Made by a program: the position numbers and the translations under genes. From Lactifluus volemus (taxonomy: Eukaryota; Basidiomycota; Agaricomycetes; Russulales; Russulaceae), in NCBI GenBank assembly GCA_022376515.1, contig WTXI01000008.1:992001-1056000 (forward strand): a DNA stretch of 64,000 bases. The letters run 5' to 3'. Positions 1-13,153 of the stretch are shown here, one piece after another. Numbering within the stretch: the stretch's first letter is position 1; each line of letters opens with the position of its first letter. The notes under the pieces were generated by a model. That model was not told the origin of the DNA. It saw only the letters and a program-made list of their open reading frames with translations, and searched no databases.

Positions 1-1316
1 TGCCGGTTACGGTCTTGGTAAGTAAAACGTATCTCTACCTTGCTCTCTTTATTTATCTACGTCACCAGGACCGATGGTTTGGGCACCGCTGAGCGAGGTC
101 CCGCAGATTGGTCGGATGCCCATTTATATCCTCACACTTGCCGTCTTCGTCGTGTTACAAGTCCCGACTGCGCTTGCCACCAACTATGGCATGCTTATAG
201 CCTTCCGTTTCTTGACCGGATTTTTTGGCTCACCAATCCTTGCAACGGGAGGCGCCACGATCGCCGATATCTATGCCCCCAAGAAGCGCGCGTATGGTAT
301 GACCCTTTGGGGTGTTTTCGCTACCTGCGGACCGAGCTTGGGTCCTCTTGTTGGTGGTTTCGCAGCCCACGTCGAGGGATGGCGCTGGACGATTTGGGAG
401 CTCATGTGGCTCTCTGGTGCGACCCTCGTATTGCTATTCTTCTTCTTTCCCGAGACCTCCGCTTCCAACATCCTCTATCGCCGGGCAAGCCGTCTCCGCA
501 AGGCGACTGGAAACCCATCGATCAAGTCAGCTTCCGAGATCGCTGCGGCTGCTATGTCACCCCGTGATCTTGCAGTCGACGTCCTCGTACGCCCTTTCAC
601 TCTCAACTTCCAAGAGCCGATCGTACTCGCCCTTAATATATACATCGGCTTGATCTACGCTCTTCTGTACGTTTGGTTCGAATCATTCCCAATCGTTTTC
701 ATCGGTATCTACCATTGGAGGGAGCAACTTCTCGGCCTTTCGTTCCTCGGGATTTTCGTGGGCGCGTTAATCACCATACCTCCCTTTTTCGCTTATCTGT
801 ACTGGGTGCAAGAACCCAAGTACAACGACAAAGGCGAACTGAAACCCGAACAGCGTATGCCTGTCGCAATCTTCGGCGCCTTCCTCGTCCCCATCTGTCT
901 CTTCTGGTTCGGATGGACGTCGCGCGTCGACGTGCATTGGATCGTCCCCATCATTGGGTCGAGCCTGTTTAGCATTTCCGCGCTCCTCCTTTTCGTACGT
1001 GCCCTTTCTCTCAACCTTGCTCTCTATTCAGACTGACTGACTTTCGTTGAACCAGAATACCGTCTTGAATTACCTCGCGGATGCATACCCTACCTACGCA
1101 GCGAGCGTCCTTGCCGGAAACGATTTTATCCGGTCAATGTTCGGCGCCGGATTCCCCCTCTTCGCAGGAGCCATGTATCACAACCTCGGTGTCGGCTGGG
1201 CAAGCACGCTCCTCGCCCTCCTTGCGTGTGCATTTATACCCATCCCCATCTTGCTTTACAAATATGGTGAACGAATCCGCATGGCCAGTAAGCGCGCCCG
1301 TCACGATTACGAATAG
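1..1316 (+). CDS. MFS drug/polyamine exporter (DHA1-like), 5' end cut by window
   Basis: Major facilitator of the fungal multidrug/polyamine antiporter type, a plasma-membrane exporter. Visible sequence: the end of one exon (to 17), exon 69-994 and exon 1056-1316, joined by GT/AG introns of 51 and 61 bp. The spliced reading gives GYGLGPMVWAPLSEV followed by QIGR, the conserved signature between TM2 and TM3 of this group. After it come many hydrophobic helices, a PETSASNILYRR stretch before the central loop, and a basic cytoplasmic C-terminus (KRARHDYE). The frame is open throughout, so this copy looks intact, but its first roughly 150 codons lie outside the window. A second copy with the same exon structure lies at 7176-9020, on the far side of an NLR gene. 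Substrate cannot be told from sequence. MFS class certain, subfamily likely. Confidence 0.85.
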
Positions 1317-1670
1317 ATCGCCACGTCCTTTACATTGTCCGAGAATTAGAAGGGACACTGCTTTACCGGAATTCTGAACTCTCGCATTTTCATTGTATCT
1401 TATAGTACCACATTTTAACCAAAAGCTTTTGAAGCCCTGCACGATCATAGCATAGCTTAACACTAATCCCTCACTCTTCTAATTTACGTTCCAGTCCTGT
1501 ATATTATAGATTGTTTAAACTACTTGACATCTGCCTGACGTTCTTGAATTCGAATCTCGGGCTAGCCCCTTGATAATCATGTGACTACATTCTCCATCGG
1601 CAGTCTCCGCGGTTTGCGGTTGTCACCTACCTCTTTCCTAGGTTTGTAGTCAAGCTACAAACTTACCCAA
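1317..1670. other. intergenic, no gene seen
   Basis: About 350 bp between the exporter stop codon and the first ATG of NLR1. It is AT-leaning and holds no convincing coding frame. It presumably combines the exporter terminator and the NLR1 promoter; I see no clear TATA box. Confidence 0.5.
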
Positions 1671-4600
1671 ATGAGCTCTGGAATGCACTCAATCAACCAT
1701 GCTCAGGTCAGCGAAATGCAACCGAGATCCCGCCCACTCCAATTGACTGGTACGTATCTTTTTCGCCAAGCTCTGATGAGAATCAAATCTCCTCCCTCTG
1801 CCAGTTCTCAGAGCGCACAACCTCCCGCGTCTCAAAACCCTTCTTGGGAAGAAAGCACGATTCTATACTACTGTGACAGACGGGGAGAGAACATGGCATA
1901 CACGGTCTGTACGGAGCGTGGCGCAACACGTGCAATGGAATGAAACCGTCGACGCATTGTGAGAAATGTCGTATCTTCACTCCATTTACAACTGAATCTC
2001 TGCAGTGCTGTACAATCGCTCTCTCGTATTACGATATCTCTCTATGCGGAAAGGTCTCCGCGGAAAGACATCCTTGTTGGAAAGCGGGAGATCGCCTGTA
2101 GTCCTCATCGCGGTTCGTCTTTATGATCTCATTCGCATCCATCTGGCTAAGCAATTTACGGATAGAACTTGATGTTGTTTTCGACGGGGCTGACGGACAG
2201 ACAAGACATCCAGCAGAGGCGATCACACTCTTCTTAACGATCACCGAGCCAGCGAACGGGAGTTCTTCTCTGAATGTGGCCGTCAACGCCCCAAGTCCCA
2301 CAACCATGGAATCCACGGCAGCTGCTTCCTCTCTACCTCCTTTGTCCCGGACCCCTGTGCAACCAGAGAGTCAGACGGGGACGTCACGTGCCGCTCTCCG
2401 TCGCGCTGAGGAAGCTGTCAAGGATATTAATACGATAAAAACGTGGCAAAAGGCTGTTACTAATATCAAGTGGGTGATGGACACCGTTACTCCAATCGCA
2501 GCTGTATGCCCAATATCGTTTTGCCCTATCCGTTGCTGAGCTAACTTCCACTCTTCAGTTGAATCCCTACGCAAAACTAGCGTGGAGTCTGCTCTCAAAG
2601 ATCCCCGAGGTCCATCTCATTGCCTTATCGGACGATGTAGAACAGTCACTCATTTTATTTTTTTCCATTTTGCCACCAGACGCTGCTACGCCAGGTTGAA
2701 CGTGACGTCAATATCGAAACACTACTTGAGGCCATACGCGATGTCTTTGAATTCGCAGAAGAGGCCGATGCTCTGAGGAACATCATGCCAGAGTCTAGAC
2801 AGGCAACTATTCTTGAGGAGATGCTCGAGTGCGTCTCCAAATGTGCTGAATTTATCCGATCGTACGCGGAGGATGTCCAAGTTGGTACGTCGTCTTCGTC
2901 TATCTCATTGGTTATTATAAATATGTGATTCTCAGGAAAGCGGGCTCTAAAGTATATCGTTGGCCAAGTGACGGAAAAATAGAACAGTACCGCACCGACC
3001 TCGTCCGACTGCGAAACAGTTTCCTCGCGCGTGCTACTGTCACCACCGAAGTTGCTGTGCTAGAAGCTGGTGCGTTACTTTGGTCACAGGATCGTCGGAC
3101 CGTTAAATTGACAAGGAACACAGAATTGGACGCCAAAATCAGGGAAATGCCTTATAAGGGAGGCTGGCGATTCAACGATAAGCGCTGTCTTCCAGGCACA
3201 CGCGAAGGGTTCTTGGACTATATTATCAAGTGGGTCGAGAATCCCGAATCTGAACGTGCGCTCGTTCTCCTCGGCCAAGCAGGCACGGGAAAGTCATCTA
3301 TTGCACATGAGATCGCACGTCGCTTCGACGACAAGTGTCTCGGCTCTTACTTTGCCTTTCTGCGAAAAGAGCAGTCCAAAGACGAGGCTTACCAGCTCTT
3401 CACGACACTTGCTCGCGATATCTCTGATCGCAATTCTGCATTCAAACGCGCCCTTGGGAGGGTCATCAAGGATAAATCGTCTCTTCGTGGTACCCGAGAC
3501 TATCATACGCTTTTTGAATGTCTCCTCCTTGAACCTCTCAAGAATGTGCCACTTCCTAGTTCAGTTCTCATCGTCATCGATGCACTGGATGAGAGTGGAG
3601 CCACAGTTGACAAAAACGGACTCCACACCTTCCTTGCTCAACGTCTCATTGACCTCCCATCAAACTTCCGTATTCTCATCACCTCGAGGCCGGAGAGTGG
3701 CATTGAATCCACCTTCACCAATGCGGGGTCCGTCCGTACCATTACATGGACGATACCCAACTGGCTGCCAATACAGAGCAAGATATCGGCATGTATCTTC
3801 GGAGAGAGCTTCCCGAGGATGTGTTCACGGACTATGGTGGCAAATTAGCGAAGGCGGCAGAGGGCTTGTTTCAATGGGCAGCCGTTGCTTGCGGGTTCAT
3901 AAATAGCCCCGCTAGTCTTGGCCTTAGCAAGAAAGAGTGTATACAGCACCTCTTGGGACACTCTCGAGAGCGGGGTGATCAAGGACTATTGGACAACTTG
4001 TACGAAGAGATTCTGAAAGAGTACTTCAAATCGCATAAAGCACAGATTGTATTTCGGTCCGTCATGGGACAGCTTCTTGCTGCGGTCGAGCCCATCTCCA
4101 TCGGCTCCTTGATTGCTTTGCGACGACATGCAACCAAAGACGACCCCGAGGATTCCGATCGCGTGCTTGGAATCCTCAGTTACCTCGGCTCGCTCCTGAG
4201 CAACGTCACTTCATCCGATCAAACGCGATCCATCGTTCCTCTCCATACGTCATTCCGTGACTTCCTGACCAGCAAGAAGAGCGATATGTTTTATGTGGAC
4301 CTTGGCGACGCCCATCATCAATTGGCACATTCCTGTCTTACGCTCATGCTCAATAATCTCAAATTCAATATCTGCAGACTCGAGTCGTCACATCTCGCCA
4401 ACAGCGACGTCCCAGACTTGAAATCTCGAATTGCCGAATACATCACACCTGCTCTTTCGTATTCCTGCATCTATTGGGACGACCATTTAAGACACGTTTC
4501 TTTCGAACGCGAACTGTTCAAGAAACTTCAGTCCCTACTCGAGACGAAGTTTTTGTTTTGGCTGGAAGTTCTGAGCGTTAAGAAGAGCGTAGGCCTTGCC

Positions 4601-6890
4601 TCACCAGCGCTGTCATCTCTGTCGATATGGTTGCAGCCGGAGGTAGGTACATCATACTTCAATATGACATGTAGTGACTTTAAATCGCAATAGCGTTTGC
4701 AAACGGAGGTGAAGAATTTGTTGGCACTGGTCAATGATGGATCCGCGTTTATGCGGTATTTCGGAATGACGATGGCAAGGAGCGCCCCGCATATCTATAT
4801 CTCTGCCCTCCCTTTCGCCCCGACCACTTCTCATATCCTCAGGCAATATATTCAACAATTCCCTCGCACACTGACTTTGGAGCGCGGACAGTTGTCTCAT
4901 TGGCCGGCATTGGAAATGACGATCCAGCCCCATACCAGATACGTCTATTCTGTTGTATTCTCGCCGATGGACAGCGTATTGCATCAGCCTTGGACGATCA
5001 CGCGATTCGTGTTTGGGATGCCACAACAGGACAGGTTGTAGCGGGTCCGTTTACTGGACACACCATTGTCGAATCTGTCGTATTCTCGCCGGAGGGCAGC
5101 GTATCGCATCACTCGTACGATCGCACGATTCGTGTGTGGGATGCCACACAGGACAGGCTGTAGCGGCCCGTTTACTGGACACACGATTGGTAAGATCCGT
5201 CACATTCTCACCGGATGGCGGCGTATCGCATCAGGCTCGCACGATCGCACGATTCGTGTGTGGGATGCAACCACAGGACAGGACGTCGCGGGCCCGTTTA
5301 CTGGACACACCGGTTGGTCACATCTGTTGCATTCTCGCCGGACGGGCGACGTATCGTATCAGGCTCGGATGATCACACGATTTGTGTGTGGGATGCCACA
5401 ACAGGACAGTCGTCGTAGGCCCGTTTACTGGACACACCATTCCGTCACATCTGCTGCATTCTCGCCGGACGGGCAGCGTATCGCATCATCCTCGGACGAT
5501 CGCACGATTCGTGTGTGGGATGCCACAACAGGACAGGTCGTAGAGGCCCGTTTACTGGTCACACCAATTCCATCACATCTGTCACATTCTCGCCGGACGG
5601 ACAGCGTATCGCATCAGCCTCGTCCGATCGCACGATTCGTGTGTGGAATGCCACAACAGGACAGGTTGTAGCGGGCCAATTTACTGGACACACCGATTTC
5701 GTCGAATCTGTTGCATTCTCGCCTGACGGGCGATGTATCGCATCAGGCTCGGACGATCTCACGATTCGTGTGTGGGATGCCACAACAGGACAGGTCGTAG
5801 CAGGCCCGTTTGTTGGACACACCAATTCCGTCACATCTGTCGTATTCTCGCCAAACGGCAGTGTATCGCATCAGGCTCGGACGATTGCACGATTCGTGTG
5901 TGGAATGCCACAACAGGACAGGTTGTAGCGGGCCCGTTTACTGGCACACCGATCCCGTCAGATCTGTTGCATTCTCGCCGGACGGGCAGCGTATTGCATC
6001 AGCCTCGGATGATCACACGGTTTGCATGTGGGACGCCACAACAGGACAGGTCATGGCGGGCCTGTTTACTGGACACACCGGCTGGGTCAATTCTGTTGCA
6101 TTCTCACCGGATGGGCAGCGTATCGCATCAGGTCATCCGATCGCACGATTCGTGTGTGGGATGCCACCACGGGACAGGTCGTGCGGCCGTTTACTAGACA
6201 CACCAATTTGGTTAGATCTGTCACATTCTCGCCGGACGGACAGCGTATCGCATCAGGCTCGTCCGGTCGCACGATTCGTGTCTTGAGATGCCACAACAGG
6301 ACAGGTCGTTGCGGGCCCGTTTACTGGACACACCGGTTGGGTCAATCTGTGCATTCTCGCCAGACGGGCGACGTATTGTATCAGGCTCGGACGATCACAC
6401 GATTTGTGTGTGGGATGCCACAACAGGACAGGTCGTCGCGGGCCCGTTTACTGGACACACCAATTTCGTCACATCTGTTGCATTCTCACCGGATGGACAG
6501 CGTATCGCATCAGGCTCGGACGATCACACGATTCGTGTGTGGGATGTTACAACAGGACAAATCGTAGAGGGCCCAATTGCCGATCCGGTTACGTCTGTTG
6601 CATTCTCGCCAGACGGACAGCACGCTGCCTCAGCCTCTGACGGCGTTGAGAAGGTCGCAGGAGAAGATATTAAGATCCATTTTACAGACCAATCCCTGAG
6701 CGATAGTGATGGTTGGATATATGGAGAAGGGAGGGAACTTCTTTTCTGGACTCCCGAGCTTCATAGGCTATTCCTTCATAGACCTAGTACCGTCTGGATT
6801 GCGGGTCAGCATGAGACCCGACTTGATCTCTCAAACTTTGTGCACGGATCGAATTGGGCTACAGTACATGACCACAATTCATTTCAATAA
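1671..6890 (+). CDS. NLR1: C2-NACHT-WD40 STAND protein, reading frame disrupted
   Basis: Fungal NLR-like signal-transducing NTPase. Exons 1671-1749, 1805-1958, 2006-2112, 2166-2503, 2559-2609, 2680-2884 and 2936 onward join in phase. The first four encode a C2-like domain ([15 protein letters not shown], then [22 protein letters not shown]) and a Ser/Pro linker. Next come a helical region ([16 protein letters not shown]...) and a NACHT domain with Walker [10 protein letters not shown] at 3273-3299 and a Walker B VIDALDES. An intron (4641-4693) precedes [21 protein letters not shown] and a WD40 array. The tail ([33 protein letters not shown]) matches the NLR2 tail. One base is missing near 3741, inside NACHT, and the WD40 part changes frame repeatedly. 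The motifs themselves are well preserved, so loss is either very recent or an assembly artefact. Family certain; intactness doubtful. Confidence 0.8.
4928..6630 (+). repeat. WD40 repeat array of NLR1, about 14 units, frame-shifting
   Basis: Tandem units each contain a ggacacac (GHT) core, a gcattctcgcc (AFSP) core and a gtgtgggatgcc (VWDA) core. Starts of successive GHT cores (about 5056, 5178, 5302, 5429, 5557, 5685, 5813, 5942, 6070, 6198, 6326, 6451) are 122-129 bp apart, mostly 128, whereas an in-frame unit is 129 bp. The reading frame therefore changes at nearly every unit. Lost bases are often one of a doublet, for example gcgggcccg to gcggcccg. A degenerate last unit follows near 6579. 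It is the counterpart of the intact 14-unit array of NLR2. Confidence 0.85.
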
Positions 6891-7175
6891 AACCAGTTGT
6901 ATGCTATGATTTATTTTAATGTGCCTGTTTACAGTACCTCCACGGAAGCCTGAGGATGGGTAGTTGTGGGTTCGGACTTGAAGCTTACAGTGCAGTGGCA
7001 CCGGGCCGCCATAGATTTACCGTGGCCGAGGATTTAACGCTAAGACGCACAAGTATGTTAGGTGTAGGTGTAGGCCGTTTAGCCTCAGGCGCACGACTGA
7101 GACACCCAGGGCAGGAACACCCAAAACCCCACACCGGCTTCCGCGCGGACCGAAATTCGCTCTTCCAGGACTGAG

Positions 7176-9020
7176 ATGACAACGCCCTTTCACGACACAT
7201 TCTTTGCACACGTCCTGCGTTCGGCATTTGGGTCCCGAGTATTCCCTTACCAGGATGAGATCGTGCTACCCACAATCTGGCAAGACAAGCTGACTTTGCA
7301 GGCGTCACCGCGCGGTTCTATCCAGCCTAAACTCGACGACACCCTCAAACCTGATGCCGCCTCGGTCCTCTCAGAGGCAGTTGCGACTGCAAATACACAA
7401 GTAATGGCATACAAAGATCCGTTATTGATCAGTTGGGAAGGACCTGATGACCCAGATGTGAGTTGTTGTCGGCTTACTACCCGGGGCCCCGGGGCTGGCA
7501 CCACTTCAGCTTACAAGTTAACACTAGAACCCACGAAACTGGTCGGGTGCCAAGAAGGCATGGGTCATGTTTCAAACCTGTCTTCTAACCTTCGCCGTTA
7601 CTCTCGGACCTGCCATCTATACAGCTGGGATCCCTTATGTCGTTTCGGAGTTCCGCGTGAGCACCGTTGCCGCGACAGTTGGGCTCACGGCCTTTCTTGC
7701 TGGTTGTGCATTTGGTCAGAGTTTACAAGACATGTATCATGAATCATTTCTCTGGTTCTAATTTAGCTTACGTTTCCAGGACCGATCGTTTGGGCACCGT
7801 TGAGCGAGGTCCCGCAGATTGGTCGCATACCCATTTATATCCTCACACTTGCCATTTTCGTCGTGCTACAAGTCCCGACTGCGCTTGCCACTATTATGGC
7901 ATGCTCATAGCCTTTCGTTACCTGACCGGATTTTTTGGCTCGCCAATCATTGCTATAGGTGGTGCCACTATCGCCGATCTCTACACTCCCAAGAAACGGG
8001 CGTATGGTATGACCCTTTGGTCCGTTTTCGCTGGCTTCGGACCGAGCGTTGGCCCCCTTCTCGGTAGTTTCGCCGCACACGTCAAAGGATGGCGCTGGAC
8101 GATTTGGGAGATCATGTGGCTCTCTGGTGCGACCCTCATATTGTTGTTCTTCTGTTATCCAGAGACCTCCACTTCCAACATTCTCTACCGCCGCGCTGGC
8201 CGACTCCGCAAGCAACCGGAAACTCATCGATCAAGTCATCTTCCGAAATCGCAGCAGCTGCCATGTCACCCCGTGATCGTGTGCTCAACGTCCTCGTACG
8301 CCCTTTCACTCTCAACTTGCAGGAACCGATCGTACTCGTTCTTAATATATATGTCGGCTTAATCTACGCGCTTTTATACGTCTGGTTCGAATCCTTTCCA
8401 TTCGTTTTCATCGATATCTACCATTGGAGGAGACAAATTCTCGGCTGTCTTTCCTCGGCATTTCCATTGGCTCGTTCATCGTCATGCCTCCCTTCTTCGC
8501 CTACCTGTACTACGTTCAAGAACCAAAGTACAACGACAAGGGCGAGCTGAAACCTGAGGAACGTATGCCCGTCGCAATATTTGGAGCCATTCTTCTCCCA
8601 ATCAGTCTTTTCTGGTTCGGATGGACCGCGCATGTTCACTGGATCATGCCCATTATTGGCGCGGGCCTCTTCAGCATAGCCACTCTCCTCCTTTTGGTTC
8701 GTTCCCTCTCTCTCTCTCTCACCCCTTGCTCTCTATTTCCGCGTTGACTAAAAATCTAGTACTCTGTCCTGACTTACCTCGCCGATGCTTATCCTAAATA
8801 CGCGGCGAGCGTCCTGGCCGGAAATGGCTTTATCCGATCCATATTCGGTGCCGTGTTCCCACTCTTCGCGGGAGCTATGTACAGCAACCTCGACGTCGGC
8901 TGGGCAAGCACGCTCCTCGCCCTTCTTGCGTGTCTGTTTGTGCCCATCCCTATCCTGCTGTACAAATACGGGGAACGCATCCGTAGGGCTAGCAAGCGCG
9001 CCCGTCACGATTATGAATAG
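7176..9020 (+). CDS. second MFS exporter copy (DHA1-like), frame-disrupted
   Basis: Paralog of the exporter at the window start, complete at its 5' end. Exon 1 (7176-7457) encodes a soluble N-terminus ending GPDDPD. Exon 2 begins at 7528 with NPRNWSGAKKAWVMF and the first helices; an intron then falls before GPIVWAPLSEVPQIGR. The last exon ends KRARHDYE like copy 1. Against copy 1, three single bases are missing: near 7893 (before YGMLIAFRYL), near 8214 (after RRAGRLRK) and near 8443 (after YHWRRQILG). The frame is lost unless these are sequencing errors. Because codon content is otherwise conserved and no nonsense substitution is evident, I call it a gene with disrupted frame, possibly a young pseudogene. 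Confidence 0.75.
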
Positions 9021-9345
9021 ACCATGAAGATGCCATTACCGTGGCGTCAACTATCCTTGATGCTGGGTCTCAAGGATTTGAAGGAAGGAATTGTTTTACC
9101 CGAGTCCTGAACTCACGTTTCCATTGTATCTATACCACATCTACTCACGGATCCCTCCACGATCAATTCATAGTCATCGGAACTTCCTAACTCGAGTGTA
9201 TACTAATTTAATTGCTCATCTGATGTTTTGATCTTGCATCCCATAAATTGTTCAATCTATGTTCTACAGGGGGGGAATGAGGGGGGAATGAGGGAACGAG
9301 TAGTAGAACGAAAGTGCAGCAGTATTTTTACTCCAAAAAGAAATT

Positions 9346-12300
9346 CTAGACTGTCACGTTCCTAAATTCAAATGCTGGGCTGCCCGGCTCGGAGCTCTCG
9401 ATGATCGTGCGGCTGTATCCCGCATCACCTGCTCCTGCATGCGCCAGTGCATTTTCTACAGACAAGACCTCACGTCGACGAGGGATAACGTACGCTTCAG
9501 GTAGGGTAACACCTGACGCAGCGTATCCGTCTCTACGAACGGTAACGTCCTCTTAAATGCCGTTTCAGCCCCGAATTCCGCAATGCGTTTCTGGAAACAG
9601 GCAGGTGAGAAAAATAAAAAGAAATAAAAGGGGACGCACCTTGAACAGCTGCACAAACGGCATTGTACGCTTATCCTTGATCAACCCGCGCTCCGTCAGC
9701 AACGTGCGCACCTTGGCGTCGTCGACGCGACCGGCTTCCGGTGCCCAGGCCGCCTGCACGGCCTGTACGCACGCGTCCTGCCACTCTGGGAAGCGCGTCG
9801 CGACGTACACGCGCACAGCGCGGGGCTTCTTCGGGTCGAATGGCGGTGGACCGCCCTTGGACTTGCCGATTTTCTTCAGCAACGTCAACTCCGCGTCGCG
9901 TACTGTCTTGACTAGCGAACGCATGTACGTGCCCGCGTCGATCGTCGGCACATCCACTGGTTGTAAAGGCGTCGGCCACCGTGCGCGCTGGATCGACGTT
10001 GGATGCGCCAAGATCCCACGCCAGATATGCTCCGCAAAGTGCGGCGCGATCGGTGAGACCAGGAGCGCCGAGATCTGGATCCAGTACCTGACAAGGTCCG
10101 CGTGCATCCCGACGTCCGCGGTAACCTCGCGGTACCAGTCGCGGGCCGATTGCAGCTCATAAAAGCCATACTTCATAGCGTCCTTGTAGAATGTCCTTAA
10201 TGAAATGCCCATGGTCAGCGGTGGTTGGTAATAAATGGAAAGAGAAAAAGCGGCATACAGATCATAGCGCTCCTTGGTGATATTGATTAAATTGTTGATC
10301 TCTTCCTCAAAGACCTTGTCATGGTACGAATCCTTCGGTCCCGTACGTAGGCCTGCCCCGTCCCTGATCATTTCCTGGAAAATATGATAAGAGCGATGAA
10401 ATGCGTCTACGTGGCCAGGTCACTCACCTCGCACCACATCAACAACGTGTGTAAGCGCAAGATATTCGCATTCGCATTCTTCTCATCAAAGTTTGCGTCC
10501 TCGATTCCGTCGCCTGCGTCTGCCAATGCCAAGCGGGTCGCATCCGCACCGAACTTCTCCACGCCCTCACGCAACGTCAACGAGTTGCCTTTGCTCTTGG
10601 ACATCTTCTGTCCATTCAACAGCAGATGACCGTTGGCGCGCATGCTCAGCGGCCACTTGCTTTCAGGGAAGATCGCCGCGTGGTTGTACACGGCAAAAGA
10701 CAGGTGGTTGTTGATCAAATCCTTGCCGGAGGATCGCACGTCGAACGGATAGAAGTACTCGTATTCGTGCTTCAGCGTGTCTGCCTTCTCTTTTGACAAG
10801 GGGGAGTTGGCGGGCCAGGGACCGTTGACAAAGATGTACTCCCAAATCTCGTCCGTCATTTGTTCAGGCGCGATATCCAACTTGCCGCGGACCTTGCCAT
10901 CAATGGACCCTGTAATACGATTAACGGAGGGACGGAAAGATAGGTAGATGCATACCGTGCAACAGGTGCGCAACTGTATAATAGCACATGTAAATAGTCG
11001 AGTCACTCAGGGACTCTACCAAGAATTGTGGGTCCCATGGTAGAACCGAGCCCAATCCATACGTGCGCGCACATGCCCACTGATTCAACCAGGCCAAGGT
11101 ACTCTCGAACCCATTTCGCGTCTCCGTGAAATATGTGTTCATCTTGGCCAGGAGGCTAAATAAACAGTGTTAGCAATAAGCACAGTGCTAATGGGGTCAA
11201 CAAGGAACGTACCGTTCCGCGTCTGCCCTCCATTTTGGCTCACCATAATCCAGGTACCATTGGTCCATCAACGCGACCACGCACTCATCGGCGCTTCTCG
11301 AGATGACCAGGCCTTCGGGTTCGGCGTATGCAAACGCTACTCCTTGCTTGATCATGCTGGCGCGTACTTTGTTCTTGGCCTCTTGGACAGGCTCACCCTT
11401 GAATTCGCCGATCAGCATCGTACCGTTATAGAATCCTTCTTTATATGCAAGCTCCTTAGCCTCAGATAATTGCTTGACGTCCTTCTGCGACGCGATCTTC
11501 AATTGCTTGACCAATGCAGGTGCCGACATATCACCATATGTCGGTGTTGACAACACCGGGATGGGGTCAAGAGCAGCCCAGGCAGGGTTTATTTTATAGT
11601 ACTCGGCTTTCTTACGCAGATCCATCAATGTGGCGTAATCGTCTGGCGAGTCAGAAGGAACGGAAGTGACCACACCCGTACCCTATGGACGAATATGAGT
11701 CATCAACTTACTGCTTCTGGCGAGGTGTCGTACCTTTGTGGGGAGCACGTTGTCCATAGGCAATATGTATACCTCTTGGTATACCGAAAATGGCGCCTTG
11801 ATCTTCGCTCCAACGATCGTAGCTCCTTCCAGCTCAGCCAATTGATTAACTTGGCCACGGACATCGAATATACCCTGGAAGGTCATGTTGCGTGCCGCGC
11901 GGTGGGTGCAGACGTACGCCTCTTTGTCGTTCGCTGCAAAGACGCCGTACTTGATCGCAGTGCCCACAAAGCAGTTGGTTTGTCCGTACCTAATTGGATG
12001 GGTTGGATAGATCGTTCGCGGAAAAGAGAGAGATCACAGACATTGTCTCAGGACGTAGCGTTGCGGCGACCAGAAAGATACTCCTCCCACCCACTTTGCC
12101 CTCCAAGGCTTCTGTGCTGCAGCGCTCCACTCTACAACTTGCATCTTGATGGCGGTGTACTCCTGTGGGCCGATACCTTCGCCATCGGCACGATCGTGGT
12201 CCATACAAGGCTGACCGTCTTTGGGGCTGTAGATGGTATAACGCTCGCCAAACTTGATCTTCCCTAACTTGTGGAGTTTATTCATCTGCCAACGCACAAA

Positions 12301-13153
12301 GGTGTCATAATAAGGGTTTGCTGGTGTCGTCATGAATGAGCGACGCCAGTCTATACGCGTCCCCAGGGCACGGTTGTCTGCCTGAGCATACCGACGGTGA
12401 GAACGGGAGAAGAGAAAAAAAAAAAAGGAACCCTGCCTACCATCGCAATTGGAGGGAAATAAGTCAACCAATGGTATGGGTCTGCAAACTTTTTGACCTC
12501 GGAACGGGGCACACCGATCGACTCCATGATTTGGAATTGATACGTATGGCCCGATGACTTTGCTGCCAGCTTTCCCTTCTTTCCCTTGTCGACTCGGGGA
12601 GCGGAGGGATTGGTCGACCCTCCCGTGGGTTCCTCATCGGCATCTTCCTCATTTGTCTCAAAATTCTCAAAGTCCTGGCCAAACATCTCCATCTCCCGAA
12701 TGATTTTGTCCGCGGAGGCCTGGTCACGCTATGAATGCACAGTCGAGGCGGAAGAAATAATGATGACGTACCTTGATAGGCATCCCTGTTACGTGGAAAC
12801 CATGAGGGAATAGAACGCGTTTACCCAGTAATCGGTGGTATCCTGCGGCAAACTCGATTTTGGAGATCGTGAACGCATGGCCCAGATGAAGGGAGCCATT
12901 CATGTAAGGGTAGGGAAAGTTCCCGAACCATTTGGGAAACTTTTCGTGGATTTGCGTAGGGGTAAGGCCTGCAGTCTCCTCCCGGGTAGGGGCATCGGTC
13001 TCGAAGATGTGTTGTTCTTCCCACTCATCCTGGTATTTCTTTTCCAAGGACTTCAGATAGTCCCGCTTTCCAGTCTGCCAATCGTCAACAATCACGCTAG
13101 CGATGCGAAGGGATAGAAAATAGCACCTGTGCAAGTTCGATGGTGTTTGACAT
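9346..13153 (-). CDS. CDC60: leucyl-tRNA synthetase, cytosolic
   Basis: Class I aminoacyl-tRNA synthetase charging tRNA-Leu. The start MSNTIELAQ is exon 13127-13153; exon 2 (12772-13074) carries the HIGH-type motif HLGH in [10 protein letters not shown]; exon 3 is 12441-12728. The CP1 editing region includes [10 protein letters not shown], split by an intron, then [15 protein letters not shown]. The KMSKS motif is encoded at 10593-10607 in [11 protein letters not shown]. The C-terminal extension is of the eukaryotic/archaeal type and ends [19 protein letters not shown]. Roughly 9-10 exons, about 1,100 residues, the normal family length. Two single-base losses break the frame: near 12106 (before ALEGKVGG) and near 9480 (before [12 protein letters not shown]). 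Both are losses of one G from a G run. As the gene is essential, consensus error is the likeliest reason. Identity is certain; yeast symbol used. Confidence 0.93.
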
